64,000 bases of DNA from positions 185,119 through 249,118 of the forward strand of contig NZ_JARZAJ010000007.1 in the NCBI RefSeq assembly GCF_029892105.1, written 5' to 3'. Of this stretch, positions 28,162 to 36,205 are shown piece by piece. The notes beneath the pieces are model-generated. The model ran no database searches. It worked only from the letters and a program-made list of their open reading frames with translations, and was not told where the DNA came from. The number at the start of each line of letters is the position of its first letter. Position 1 is the first letter of the stretch. Position numbers and translations under genes: made by a program. Source of the stretch: Kitasatospora sp. GP82. Lineage in GTDB: Bacteria > Actinomycetota > Actinomycetes > Streptomycetales > Streptomycetaceae.

Positions 28162-28913
28162 GCCGCGACCTCGGGCAGCCAGTCGCGCGGGCCCGCCAGC
28201 CGGGCCGTGAGCCGCTGGACGTACGCCTCACGGACGGCCTCGGCGTTCTCGAAGCCCGGCTCGTCGGTCAGCCACTCCTCCGGGATCGCCGCGACGGCCT
28301 GCGGCAGCGCCGCCGCGGCCAGCGGGGCCAGCTCGTCGTCGGCAGCCTTGAGGTCTGCGACGGAACGCAGCAGCGCGTGGTCCGCCGCGTCGTACGGCTT
28401 GCGCGGCCAGCCGGCCGAGCCCGCCCAGTGGTGGTGGAAGATCAGGCTGGCGCCGTGGTCGATCAGCCTCAGGCCGCCGGTGGCGATCAGGAGGTTGGGG
28501 TTGCGCCAGGAGCGGTCCACATTGCCGATCAGGGCGTCGAACCAGAGCACCCGACCGGCCAGTTCGGGATCAACCTCGAAGCAGAGCGGGTCGAAGTTGA
28601 GCGCGCCGCTGACAAAGGCCATCCCGAGGTTGATGCCGCCGCTGGCGCGCATCTGCTCCTGGATCTGCTGTTCGGGTTCACTGCGGGCCAGCACCGGGTC
28701 GAGGTCGAGCCTGACCAGCTCCGGCACCGGCAGCCCGAGCCGACGGCCCAGTTCACCGGCCAGTACCTCGGCGATCAACGCCTTGCGCCCCTGGGCCGCG
28801 CCGGACCACTTGAGCACATAGAGCCGATGATCGTCGGCCTCGACCAGGCCCGGCATCGAGCCGCCTTCTCGCAGTGGCGTCACATAGCGGACCGCCGTCA
28901 CCTCGGGGAGCAT
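28158..28913 (-). CDS. HipA-like kinase-fold protein
   Basis: 251 aa protein of the HipA family kinase group. A nucleotide-binding Lys lies in YVLKWSGAAQGRKALIAE near residue 34. WFDALIGNVDRSWRNPNLL near residue 125 provides the catalytic Asp and Asn, and LRLIDHGASL near residue 148 replaces the DFG motif. These support an active phosphotransferase. It lacks the N-terminal HipA subdomain and has no HipB antitoxin gene next to it; its partner is the DUF3037 protein, coupled through a 4-nt overlap. The ATG at 28913 starts MLPEVTAVRYVTPLREGGSM, family typical. Confidence 0.8.
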   Translation of the reverse strand: MLPEVTAVRYVTPLREGGSMPGLVEADDHRLYVLKWSGAAQGRKALIAEVLAGELGRRLGLPVPELVRLDLDPVLARSEPEQQIQEQMRASGGINLGMAFVSGALNFDPLCFEVDPELAGRVLWFDALIGNVDRSWRNPNLLIATGGLRLIDHGASLIFHHHWAGSAGWPRKPYDAADHALLRSVADLKAADDELAPLAAAALPQAVAAIPEEWLTDEPGFENAEAVREAYVQRLTARLAGPRDWLPEVAA

Positions 28914-29020
28914 CCCGTCAGCCTACCGACCCGTCAGCCCGCTCCTCGTCCGCCTGCCGAGGATCCCTCCCCCGGGTCCGCTGCGGTGGCAGACGCCAGG
29001 GGACCGTGCGACCGTGGCGA

Positions 29021-29064
29021 ACAGTTGTCACAGTTGTCCCGGTATCGCATGTCCCGGTATCGCA
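29021..29064. repeat. Two adjacent tandem duplications upstream of ndh
   Basis: ACAGTTGTC is present twice head to tail (29021-29038). It is immediately followed, overlapping by a few bases, by TGTCCCGGTATCGCA twice head to tail (29035-29064). They lie 26-69 bp before the ndh start, where promoter or operator elements are expected. Confidence 0.85.
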
Positions 29065-29089
29065 CGGACCAGCAGGTAAGGGATGAACG

Positions 29090-30448
29090 ATGGAGCGACC
29101 TCGGATCCTGATAGTCGGCGGCGGCTTCGCCGGGCTGGAGTGCGCACGCCGCCTGGAACGCAAGCTGGCGGCCTCGGAGGCGGAGATCTCCCTGGTCACG
29201 CCGTTCAGTTACCAGCTGTACCTGCCGCTGCTGCCGCATGTCGCGGCCGGGGTCCTCACCCCGCAGTCGGTGGCCGTCTCACTGCGCCGCACGCTGCACC
29301 GCACCCACATCATCCCCGGCGGGGCGATCGGTGTTGATCCGGCCTCGAAGGTCTGCGTGGTCCGCAAGATCACCGACGAGGTGACGGCCGAGCGGTACGA
29401 CTACCTGGTCCTGGCGCCCGGCAGCATCACCCGGTCCTTCGACATCCCGGGCCTGATGGACTACGCACGCGGGATGAAGACCCTCGCCGAGGCGGCCTAT
29501 ATCCGCGATCATGTGATCGCCCAGCTCGACCTGGCCTCGACCACGCTGGACCAGCGCGAGCGCGAGTCCCGGCTGCAGTTCGTTGTGGTCGGCGGCGGTT
29601 ACGCGGGCACCGAGACCGCGGCCTGCCTCCAGCGTCTGACGACCGCCGCGACCAGGCGCTACCCCCGCCTGGACCCGGGCCTGGTCAAGTGGCACCTGAT
29701 CGACATCGCCCCGAAGCTGATGCCCGAGCTCGGCGACAAACTGGGCACCACCGCCCTTCAGATTCTGCGCGCTCGTGGCATCGAGGTCTCGCTGGGCGTC
29801 TCGGTGGCCGAAGTCGGTGCGGAGACGGTGAAGTTCACCGACGGCCGGGTACTGCCGTGCCGCACCCTGATCTGGACCGCCGGCGTCGCGGCCAGCCCGC
29901 TGATCGGGACGCTGGACATCGAGACGGTACGCGGCCGGGCGGCGGTCACCGCCGAGATGCGCGTACCGCAGTTCGAGAGCGTCTTCGCGCTGGGCGACGC
30001 GGCCGCCGTACCCGACCTCGCCGAGGGCGACGGGGCGGTCTGCCCGCCCACCGCCCAGCACGCGGCCCGCCAGGGCCGGGCCGCGGCCGACAACCTCGTC
30101 GCCGCGCTGCGCAACCAGCCGTTGCAGCCCTACTACCACAAGGATCTCGGTCTGGTCGTGGACCTCGGTGGCAAGGACGCGGTCTCCAAACCACTGGGCA
30201 TCGAACTCAAGGGTGTACCGGCCCAGTTGGTCGCCCGCGGCTACCACATCATGGCAATGCGCACCAATGCCTCGAAGTTCCGGGTCGGCGCCAACTGGCT
30301 GCTCAACGCCACCGCCGGCGACGACTTCGTCCGTACCGGATTCCTGGCCCGCCAGCCCGCCCGGCTGCGCGACTTCGAGTACACGGACCACTATCTGACC
30401 AGGGACCAGGTCCGCGAGCACGCCCAGTCGCTGCTGGCCAAGAACTGA
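29090..30448 (+). CDS. ndh: Type II NADH dehydrogenase (non-proton-pumping)
   Basis: Transfers electrons from NADH to menaquinone at the inner face of the membrane without pumping protons. 452 aa. The FAD motif ILIVGGGFAGLECARRL is near residue 6. The NADH motif FVVVGGGYAGTETAACL is near residue 165. SVFALGDAAAVPD near residue 300 binds FAD, and the quinone-site motif CPPTAQHAARQG near residue 320 (AQxAxQ) is present. The C-terminal amphipathic region follows. The ATG at 29090 has TAAGGGA upstream. Repeats at 29021-29064 lie in its promoter region. It feeds the same quinone pool as the bc1 proteins encoded earlier in the window. Confidence 0.92.
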   Translation: MERPRILIVGGGFAGLECARRLERKLAASEAEISLVTPFSYQLYLPLLPHVAAGVLTPQSVAVSLRRTLHRTHIIPGGAIGVDPASKVCVVRKITDEVTAERYDYLVLAPGSITRSFDIPGLMDYARGMKTLAEAAYIRDHVIAQLDLASTTLDQRERESRLQFVVVGGGYAGTETAACLQRLTTAATRRYPRLDPGLVKWHLIDIAPKLMPELGDKLGTTALQILRARGIEVSLGVSVAEVGAETVKFTDGRVLPCRTLIWTAGVAASPLIGTLDIETVRGRAAVTAEMRVPQFESVFALGDAAAVPDLAEGDGAVCPPTAQHAARQGRAAADNLVAALRNQPLQPYYHKDLGLVVDLGGKDAVSKPLGIELKGVPAQLVARGYHIMAMRTNASKFRVGANWLLNATAGDDFVRTGFLARQPARLRDFEYTDHYLTRDQVREHAQSLLAKN

Positions 30449-30519
30449 TCCGCCCACTGCGCACCCGTCAACTCGACCCGCCACCCGAACGAGTGGAAAA
30501 GCGGCACCCGCCCTGACAC

Positions 30520-30553
30520 CGGCGCTCCCGTCCTGACCTGGGCGGGAGCGCCG
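30520..30553 (+). terminator. Terminator after ndh
   Basis: CGGCGCTCCCG (30520-30530) pairs with CGGGAGCGCCG (30543-30553), an 11-bp perfect stem with a 12-nt loop, between ndh and the GH47 gene. Confidence 0.7.
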
Positions 30554-30611
30554 ACACGCGGGCGCGGCGCCTGGGCGGCCGCGAGCCACCGGGCCGCTAG
30601 CGTCCTGCGGC

Positions 30612-32015
30612 ATGCGAGCTGCCCCTCTGCCCCGCCGTCGTACGATGCTCGGCGCCGCCGCCATGGCCACCGCGACCGTCACCCTCCCCCGCCCCGCCCA
30701 GGCGGCTTCGCTGCCCACGGACGCCGACATCACCCAGGAGATCCGCAGCGAGTACCTGCACAGCTGGGAGGGCTACAAGCGTTCGGCCTGGGGCTATGAC
30801 GAGGTGCGGCCGGTCTCGGGCGGGCACAACGACTTCTTCGCCAGGGGGCACACCTTCGGCCTGTCCATCGTCGAGGCGCTGGACACCCTGTGGCTGATGG
30901 AGCAGGACCAGGAGGTGCAGCTGGCGGTCGACTGGATCGAGGCGCACTTCGACCCGACCGTCGACGCCGAGGTGCAGGTCTTCGAGACGGTGATCCGCCT
31001 GGTCGGCGGCCTGCTCGCCGGCTATCTGTGCACCGGCCGCCCCAAACTGCTCGACCGCTGCCGGGAGTTGGCCGACCGGTTGCTGCCCGCCTTCACCCGC
31101 TCACCCACCGAACTCCCCTACCGCTACGTCAATCTGCGCACCGGCGCGGTCTCCGGATCCACCAGCCCACTGGCCGAGATCGGCACCAACCTGCTGGAGT
31201 TCGGCCTGCTCACCCGGCTCACCAATGACGACCGCTACTGGAGCGCGGCCAAGAAGGCCGTCCGCGCGGTGGTCGCCAAGCGCTCCTCGCTCAATCTGCT
31301 CGGCACCTCACTGGACATCGAGTCTGGCCGCTGGACGGACACCGCCTCCGCCGCGCCCAACCCTCCGGTGGACTCCTTCTACGAGTACCTCTGGGCGGGC
31401 AGCGAGCTCTTCGGCGACGCGGACCTGCGCGACTGGTACCGGCTGCTGACGAATGCCGTGCTCAGGTACCAGGCCGAGCGCCCGGGCGGCCGGCTCTGGT
31501 TCCGCCAAGTGGACTTCAGCAGCGGAAAGGTCACCGGCCACCAGCAGTCCGAGCTCGGCTCGTTCTACGCGGGACTGCTGGGCAAGGGCGGTGACCTGGA
31601 CATCGGCCGCGACTACTTCCGCTCCTGGACCACCCTGCTGGACCGCTACCAGGTCCTGCCGGAGCTGGTGGACTACGCGAGCGGCCAGGTCCGCAGCGCC
31701 CGCAACGACCTGCGGCCCGAGTACGCCAACTCCGCCTTCGACCTGTGGCGGCTGACGGGTGCGGACGAGTACCGGCAGAGCGCGTACCGCTACTTCCAGG
31801 CGCTGAAGGCAAGACAGCGGGTGTCCGGCGGGTACACCGTCGCCGAGGACGTCACCTCCTCCCCGATCCGGCTGGGGGATCTGACACCGGCCTACTGGTT
31901 CGCGGAGAACCTCAAGTACCTCTATCTGATGTTCGCGGCGGCGCCGCGCTTCGACTACCGCACCGGTCTGCTGTCGACCGAGGGCAAACTGCTGCGCGGC
32001 GCCGTCCGCCCCTGA
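30612..32015 (+). CDS. Secreted glycoside hydrolase family 47 alpha-1,2-mannosidase
   Basis: 467 aa. A Tat-type signal peptide (RRRTMLGAAAMATATVTLP, cleavage near AQA-AS at about residue 32) is followed by a GH47 domain. The family is typified by eukaryotic ER/Golgi class I mannosidases that trim alpha-1,2-linked mannose. Visible GH47 elements are ARGHTFGLSIVEALDTLWLM near residue 78, VFETVIRLVGGLLAGYL near residue 120 (general acid Glu), LRPEYANSAFDLWRLTGAD near residue 364, and WFAENLKYLYLMF near residue 437. The usual Ca2+-binding Thr near the C-terminus is not obvious. Likely target: mannosylated glycoproteins or mannans outside the cell. The RBS is poor. Confidence 0.82.
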   Translation: MRAAPLPRRRTMLGAAAMATATVTLPRPAQAASLPTDADITQEIRSEYLHSWEGYKRSAWGYDEVRPVSGGHNDFFARGHTFGLSIVEALDTLWLMEQDQEVQLAVDWIEAHFDPTVDAEVQVFETVIRLVGGLLAGYLCTGRPKLLDRCRELADRLLPAFTRSPTELPYRYVNLRTGAVSGSTSPLAEIGTNLLEFGLLTRLTNDDRYWSAAKKAVRAVVAKRSSLNLLGTSLDIESGRWTDTASAAPNPPVDSFYEYLWAGSELFGDADLRDWYRLLTNAVLRYQAERPGGRLWFRQVDFSSGKVTGHQQSELGSFYAGLLGKGGDLDIGRDYFRSWTTLLDRYQVLPELVDYASGQVRSARNDLRPEYANSAFDLWRLTGADEYRQSAYRYFQALKARQRVSGGYTVAEDVTSSPIRLGDLTPAYWFAENLKYLYLMFAAAPRFDYRTGLLSTEGKLLRGAVRP

Positions 32016-32023
32016 CGGCGGCG

Positions 32024-33175
32024 CTACTCGGCCGTCAGGTACATCCCGGAGGTGTCCTGGCCCGTGGTGTTGCGACAGGCGAAGTTGCCGTTCGACTGGG
32101 CGTAGAGCAGGGAGAGGCAGCGGCCGAGGGCGAGTTGACCGTAGTAGTTCGGGTGCATGGACTCCTGGGTGGCGCCCTGCGGCGTGCTGAGTCCGGCGTC
32201 CACGAAGCGGGCCCACTCGCTGGTGGTCGCCGACGGCCTGGCGCCGGGCGTGGCCATGCTGGTGGCCGAGGAGCAGACCTCACGGCCCTGCAGGGTGTCG
32301 CGCAGGTCCAGGAACTGCACGCCCTTGGCGGCGGCGACCTGGGCCAGCGCGCCGGAGACCTGGGAGGTCATCGAGTCCCTGGCCCAGTCGGCGTCGGTGT
32401 CCCAGAACGGGCAGCCGCCGGTGTTCGCACGGGTCCAGCCGCTCTCGGGGTAGCGCATCTCGCTGCTGCGCGGGATCGGCGAGGGGTACGACTGGAGCAC
32501 CACCCGGTAGTCACCGTCGGCGTAGCCCGCCTCCGACATCACCGCGCGGATCTCGTCGATCGACTTGCCGACGCCGTCCATCGCGGCCGGCATCTGGCCG
32601 TCGATGGACGCCTGCTCGTCGTCGCGGCAGGACGAACCCCAGATCAGGTAGTCCTCGGCACAGGTCTTGATCACGTCGGCGAAGCCCAGATCGTTGCCGC
32701 CGATCGAGAGCGTGATCAGCTTGACGTTGTTCTGTGCGGCGACGGTGGCGAGCTGATCGGCCTGCGGCGCCTCGCCCTTCAGCGACTGCCCGCCGCTGAC
32801 GGCCCGGAAGATGTTGGCGGTGGTCGCCCCCGAGCAGGCGAGGTTGATCTGTGTCTGGGCGATCCCGGCGCTGTTCACCTCGGCACTGCCGGAGCGGTCG
32901 CAGCCGCTGGCGAAGGTGCTGCCGTAGACGCGGGTGGCGTCGTAGCCGCTGCCGGTCCAGGCCCGGTCGGTGCCGTCCCGGCTGCCGCCGGTGGTGTCAC
33001 TGTTGCCCTGCCAGCGGCCGGCTTCGCCGGAGATGTAGCTGTCTCCCATCGAGACGCTCGCGGTGGGTCCGGTGGCGGCCTCGGCGGGGGCAGCCAGGGA
33101 CAGCAGCGGCACGGCCAGGGCCGCCGCAGTCAGCAGCCTGGCAAGTCTGTGGGTCGTGCGAGGGTTTTCGGGCAC
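32024..33175 (-). CDS. Secreted SGNH/GDSL-type lipase or esterase
   Basis: 383 aa exported hydrolase. After a signal peptide (hydrophobic LLTAAALAVPLLSLAAPAEA, cleavage near AEA-AT) the SGNH blocks follow. Block I is VSMGDSYISGEAGRW (nucleophile Ser), block II has the Gly in INLACSGATT, block III is LSIGGNDLGF (Asn) and block V is ESMHPNYYGQ (His with upstream acid region). Paired cysteines suggest disulfides. The GTG at 33175 has AGGAG 7 nt upstream and gives a clean signal peptide; the frame is open further upstream. It is convergent with the GH47 gene, with only 8 bp between the stops. Confidence 0.87.
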   Translation of the reverse strand: MPENPRTTHRLARLLTAAALAVPLLSLAAPAEAATGPTASVSMGDSYISGEAGRWQGNSDTTGGSRDGTDRAWTGSGYDATRVYGSTFASGCDRSGSAEVNSAGIAQTQINLACSGATTANIFRAVSGGQSLKGEAPQADQLATVAAQNNVKLITLSIGGNDLGFADVIKTCAEDYLIWGSSCRDDEQASIDGQMPAAMDGVGKSIDEIRAVMSEAGYADGDYRVVLQSYPSPIPRSSEMRYPESGWTRANTGGCPFWDTDADWARDSMTSQVSGALAQVAAAKGVQFLDLRDTLQGREVCSSATSMATPGARPSATTSEWARFVDAGLSTPQGATQESMHPNYYGQLALGRCLSLLYAQSNGNFACRNTTGQDTSGMYLTAE

Positions 33176-33292
33176 GGCGAAACTCCTGCTGACGGCCTCC
33201 CGCGTGTGGGGGCGGAAGGCTCGGGTGAGGGTGTGTGCCGCCGGCCGGGGGCGCCCAAAATGTGGCATGCCCACGGTAGTTACCGCTAGGTA

Positions 33293-33313
33293 TCGGAAGT
33301 GGATTTCTTCCGA
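33293..33313. promoter_or_regulatory. 7-bp inverted repeat TCGGAAG-N7-CTTCCGA
   Basis: A perfect dyad about 118 bp upstream of the lipase start, between the lipase gene and the 3' end of the MocR gene. It could be an operator for the lipase promoter. No known consensus was matched. Confidence 0.4.
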
Positions 33314-33365
33314 CTGGCAGACGTCGGCATCTATCGGACGGATCGCGCCGAATACCGACGAGCAA

Positions 33366-34703
33366 TCAGATCAGCCGCGAGCCCCCGCCCGAGGAGCGCA
33401 GAACGCCCGCGAGATCGGCCGCCAGCCGGGCGGCCTCACCTGGCATGAGAGCGGCGGTGGTGATCCGGACGGCGGGCGGCGACTGCAGGCGGTAGCGCGC
33501 ACCGGGTGCCACCACCCAGCCCAGCTGCACCAGGGCCGCGACGACCCCGGGCTCGTCCGGCACGGGCACCCAGACGTTCAGCCCGCTGGCACCGTGCGCC
33601 TCGATCCCGTACGCGGCCAGGGCCGCCAACAGCGCATCCCGGCGCGCCCGGTACGTGGCGGCCACCTCCCGGACGGGCGCCGCATCGGTGCGCCACAGCT
33701 CGGCCACGGTGCGCTGGAGCAGCAGACTGACCCAGCCGGTGTCCAGCCGCTGACGGCCCAGGATCCGCCCGATGGTCTCCTCGTCGCCGATCGCCAGCGA
33801 GATCCGAAGGTCGGGCCCGTACGCCTTGGCGGCCGAACGCACCACGGCCCACCGGGAATCGGCACCGCTGACGAGCGGCAGATAGGGCTGGTCGACCATG
33901 CCGTGGCCGTGGTCGTCCTCGATCAGCACCGTGCCGGGGTGTCCGGCCAGGACGGCACGGAGCGCGGCCGCCCGTGCCGGGGTGAGAGCGGCACCGGTGG
34001 GATTCTGCGCCCGGACGGTGACGATGACCGCACGGGCCCCTGCCGCCAGCGCCTCGGCGAGCGAGTCGGGCAGCGGTCCCTCGTCGTCCAGCCGGACGGG
34101 GATGGGACGCAGCCCGAGTGCGGGCAGCAGGTCGAGCAGGCTGCCCCATCCCGGGTCCTCGGCGGCGACCAGGTCGCCCGGGCGCAGCTGGGTGGTGAGG
34201 ATGCGCTCGATGGCGTCCAACGAGCCGGAGCAGACGGCGAGTCGGCCGTCGGGGACGCCGTCGGCGAGGAAGGCTGCGCGGGCGAGCCGGAGCAGCTCGG
34301 GGTCGGCGGTGGCGTGCCCGTAGAGGACGGGGTCGCGGTCGGCCTCGGCTGCGGCGACGGCGAGGGCCGGGGCCAGGGCGGGGAGCAGCTCGGGGTCGGG
34401 ATTCCCGGCGGACAGATCGCGGGCACCGGGTGGGACGGGGATGCGGATCTGGTCGCGCGGGGTGGTGGCGGGCCGGGGCCGGATGCGGCTGCCCTTGCGT
34501 CCGGCGGTCTCGATCACACCCCGGTCGCGCAGCAGCCGGTAGGCGGCGGCGACGGTGTTCGGGTTGACGCCCAGCTCCCCCGCCAGGTCGCGCAGCGGCG
34601 GGAGCGCCGCACCCGGCGCCAGCTTCCCGATGCCGACGGCGTGTTCGATATCGGCCGCGATGTCACTGGCACGACGACCCTTGATCCGATAGTCTCCTAG
34701 CAC
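33366..34703 (-). CDS. MocR-type regulator (GntR HTH fused to aminotransferase-like domain)
   Basis: 445 aa. The GntR winged helix is at residues 1-70: LPPLRDLAGELGVNPNTVAA, then YRLLRDRGVIE. A fold-type-I aminotransferase domain binding PLP as effector follows. The PLP Lys is in RSAAKAYGPDLR near residue 275, and QNPTGAALTP and EDPGWGS are conserved. It is divergent from a flavin split-barrel gene 35 bp away. An ATG at 34709 is open, but a GTG at 34703 (VLGDYRIKGRRASDIAADIE) gives the usual N-terminus. CATAAT at 34712-34717 would place transcription near this GTG, so a leaderless message is likely. Confidence 0.87.
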   Translation of the reverse strand: MLGDYRIKGRRASDIAADIEHAVGIGKLAPGAALPPLRDLAGELGVNPNTVAAAYRLLRDRGVIETAGRKGSRIRPRPATTPRDQIRIPVPPGARDLSAGNPDPELLPALAPALAVAAAEADRDPVLYGHATADPELLRLARAAFLADGVPDGRLAVCSGSLDAIERILTTQLRPGDLVAAEDPGWGSLLDLLPALGLRPIPVRLDDEGPLPDSLAEALAAGARAVIVTVRAQNPTGAALTPARAAALRAVLAGHPGTVLIEDDHGHGMVDQPYLPLVSGADSRWAVVRSAAKAYGPDLRISLAIGDEETIGRILGRQRLDTGWVSLLLQRTVAELWRTDAAPVREVAATYRARRDALLAALAAYGIEAHGASGLNVWVPVPDEPGVVAALVQLGWVVAPGARYRLQSPPAVRITTAALMPGEAARLAADLAGVLRSSGGGSRLI

Positions 34704-34712
34704 AAACATGAT

Positions 34713-34728
34713 TATGCACTAGTACATA
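34713..34728. promoter_or_regulatory. Near-palindrome in the MocR / split-barrel divergent promoter
   Basis: TATGCACTAGTACATA is a 16-bp dyad with one mismatched pair, centred on ACTAGT. It fills most of the 35-bp gap between the two start codons and overlaps the minus-strand -10-like CATAAT. It is the obvious binding site for the adjacent MocR protein. Confidence 0.6.
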
Positions 34729-34738
34729 GGGGGTTGTC

Positions 34739-35416
34739 ATGTCGGACGCCGCTGGGGACGTCACGGGGCACACCGCTTACACCCGTAACACCCGCACCAC
34801 GCCGACCCGCTACCGCGACCGCGCCACCTGGGAGCGCGAGGCCATCCACGCGATCCTGGACAGCGCCTACGTCTGTCACCTGGGCTTTGTCGCGGACGGC
34901 GCCCCGGTGGTACTGCCGACCATCTACGCCCGGGTCGGCGACCGCCTCTATGTGCACGGTTCGACGGGCAGCCGGCCGATCCGCGGCGCCGCGGCCGAGG
35001 AGGGCCTGCCGGTCTGCGTCACGGTGACGCTGGTGGACGGCCTGGTGCTGACCAAGTCGGCCTTCAACCACTCCGTCAACTTCCGTTCGGTGGTGGCCCA
35101 CGGCATCGCCCAGCAGGTGACGGACCCCGAGGAGCTGGCGGTCGCCCTGGACGCGCTGGTGGACCACGCGGTGCCGGGCCGCTCCGGCGACGTCCGCAAG
35201 CCGAACTCCAAGGAACTGGCCGCGACAGCGGTGGTCCGCCTGGTCCTGGACGAGGTCTCGGCCAAGAGCCGCGACGACAGTGCGCACGACGACGAGGACG
35301 ACCGGGACCTGCCGCACTGGTCCGGTGTCGTCCCGGTGACGACGGTGTACGGCGCCCCGGTGCCGGAGACCTCCAACACCGCGCCGCTGCCCGACTACCT
35401 GCACGACTTCCGCTGA
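34739..35416 (+). CDS. Pyridoxamine 5'-phosphate oxidase-family flavoprotein
   Basis: 225 aa FMN- or F420-binding split-barrel protein of the PNPOx-like / NimA-like group. The core reads IHAILDSAYVCHLGFVADGA and VVLPTIYARVGDRLYVHG, with GSRPIRGAA and VCVTVTLVDGLVLTKSAFNH, typical of this family. The N-terminal 20 residues are Thr/Arg-rich and the end is acidic (HDDEDDRD). The ATG at 34739 has GGGGG upstream. It is divergently paired with a MocR regulator, which commonly controls PLP- or amine-related genes, and 11 bp before a second split-barrel gene. Substrate unknown. Confidence 0.82.
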   Translation: MSDAAGDVTGHTAYTRNTRTTPTRYRDRATWEREAIHAILDSAYVCHLGFVADGAPVVLPTIYARVGDRLYVHGSTGSRPIRGAAAEEGLPVCVTVTLVDGLVLTKSAFNHSVNFRSVVAHGIAQQVTDPEELAVALDALVDHAVPGRSGDVRKPNSKELAATAVVRLVLDEVSAKSRDDSAHDDEDDRDLPHWSGVVPVTTVYGAPVPETSNTAPLPDYLHDFR

Positions 35417-35427
35417 CGGGGGCTCCC

Positions 35428-36060
35428 ATGCTGATCAGATCCTGGGACCGGGGCACCGAGGACGAGTGGCGCGAATGGCTCGCGGCCGGACGCGACTTCG
35501 GCACGCTGGCCGCCAACGGCCCTGCGGACAGCGGCCCGGTACTGGTGCCCACGCACTTCCTCCTGGACGCCGAGCGTGGCGAGATCCTGCTGCATCTCGC
35601 CACGCCCAACCCGCTCTGGGCCGCCGTCAGGGCGGATCCGCACGTGACCCTCTCGGTCACCGACGACTACGCCTTCGCCCCCGGCCACTGGCGCGGCGGC
35701 GTACCGACCAGCTTCTACGCCTCGGTCCAGTTCGCCTGCACGGCCGAGATCGTCGAGGACGCGGCCGGCAAGGCGGAGATTCTGGACCGCCAGCTCGCGC
35801 ACTTCCAGCCGGAGTCCCCCGGCCTCCGGGTGACACCCGGCCAGGCGCCGTACGGACCGCTGCTGTCCGGGCTGCGCGGCCTGCGGCTGGCGGTGCGGGA
35901 GGTCAGGGCCAAGTTCAAGTACGACGACAGGAAGCCGGTCGAGTTGCAGGCCTCCCTCGCCGAGCGGCTGGCCGAGCGGGCCCAGGGGCTGGACGCGAGC
36001 GTGCGGACGCAGCTGCTGCGGCGCAACGCCCTGCGGACGGGCTGCCCGGTAGAGGGCTGA
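35428..36060 (+). CDS. FMN-binding negative transcriptional regulator-like protein (PaiB family)
   Basis: 210 aa split-barrel flavoprotein of the PaiB family. GPVLVPTHFLLDAERGEILL and LWAAVRADPHVTLSVTDDYA, then PTSFYASVQFACTAEIVED near residue 93, match the FMN-binding core. VREVRAKFKYDDRKP near residue 155 matches the conserved late motif (normally KxKLSQNR), here with KYDDRKP. Despite the family name, DNA binding is not established for most members. The gene begins 11 bp after the previous split-barrel gene, so they form an operon, presumably under the MocR regulator. Confidence 0.8.
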   Translation: MLIRSWDRGTEDEWREWLAAGRDFGTLAANGPADSGPVLVPTHFLLDAERGEILLHLATPNPLWAAVRADPHVTLSVTDDYAFAPGHWRGGVPTSFYASVQFACTAEIVEDAAGKAEILDRQLAHFQPESPGLRVTPGQAPYGPLLSGLRGLRLAVREVRAKFKYDDRKPVELQASLAERLAERAQGLDASVRTQLLRRNALRTGCPVEG

Positions 36061-36205
36061 CACCGGCTCCGGCCGGACGGCCCCGGATCCGCAGCTCACC
36101 CGGAAGGCCGCACAGCGCGCAGTCGCTGCGCTCGGCTGATGAAATGAGAGATGGATCTCTTCCATCCGGCCGAGCGGGCGGGCCGTCGAACCCCGGGAGC
36201 CCGTC

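Noticed and set aside
29021..29040. Rex operator before ndh
   Set aside because: ACAGTTGTCACAGTTGT is a direct, not inverted, repeat and lacks the TGTGA-N6-TCACA dyad.
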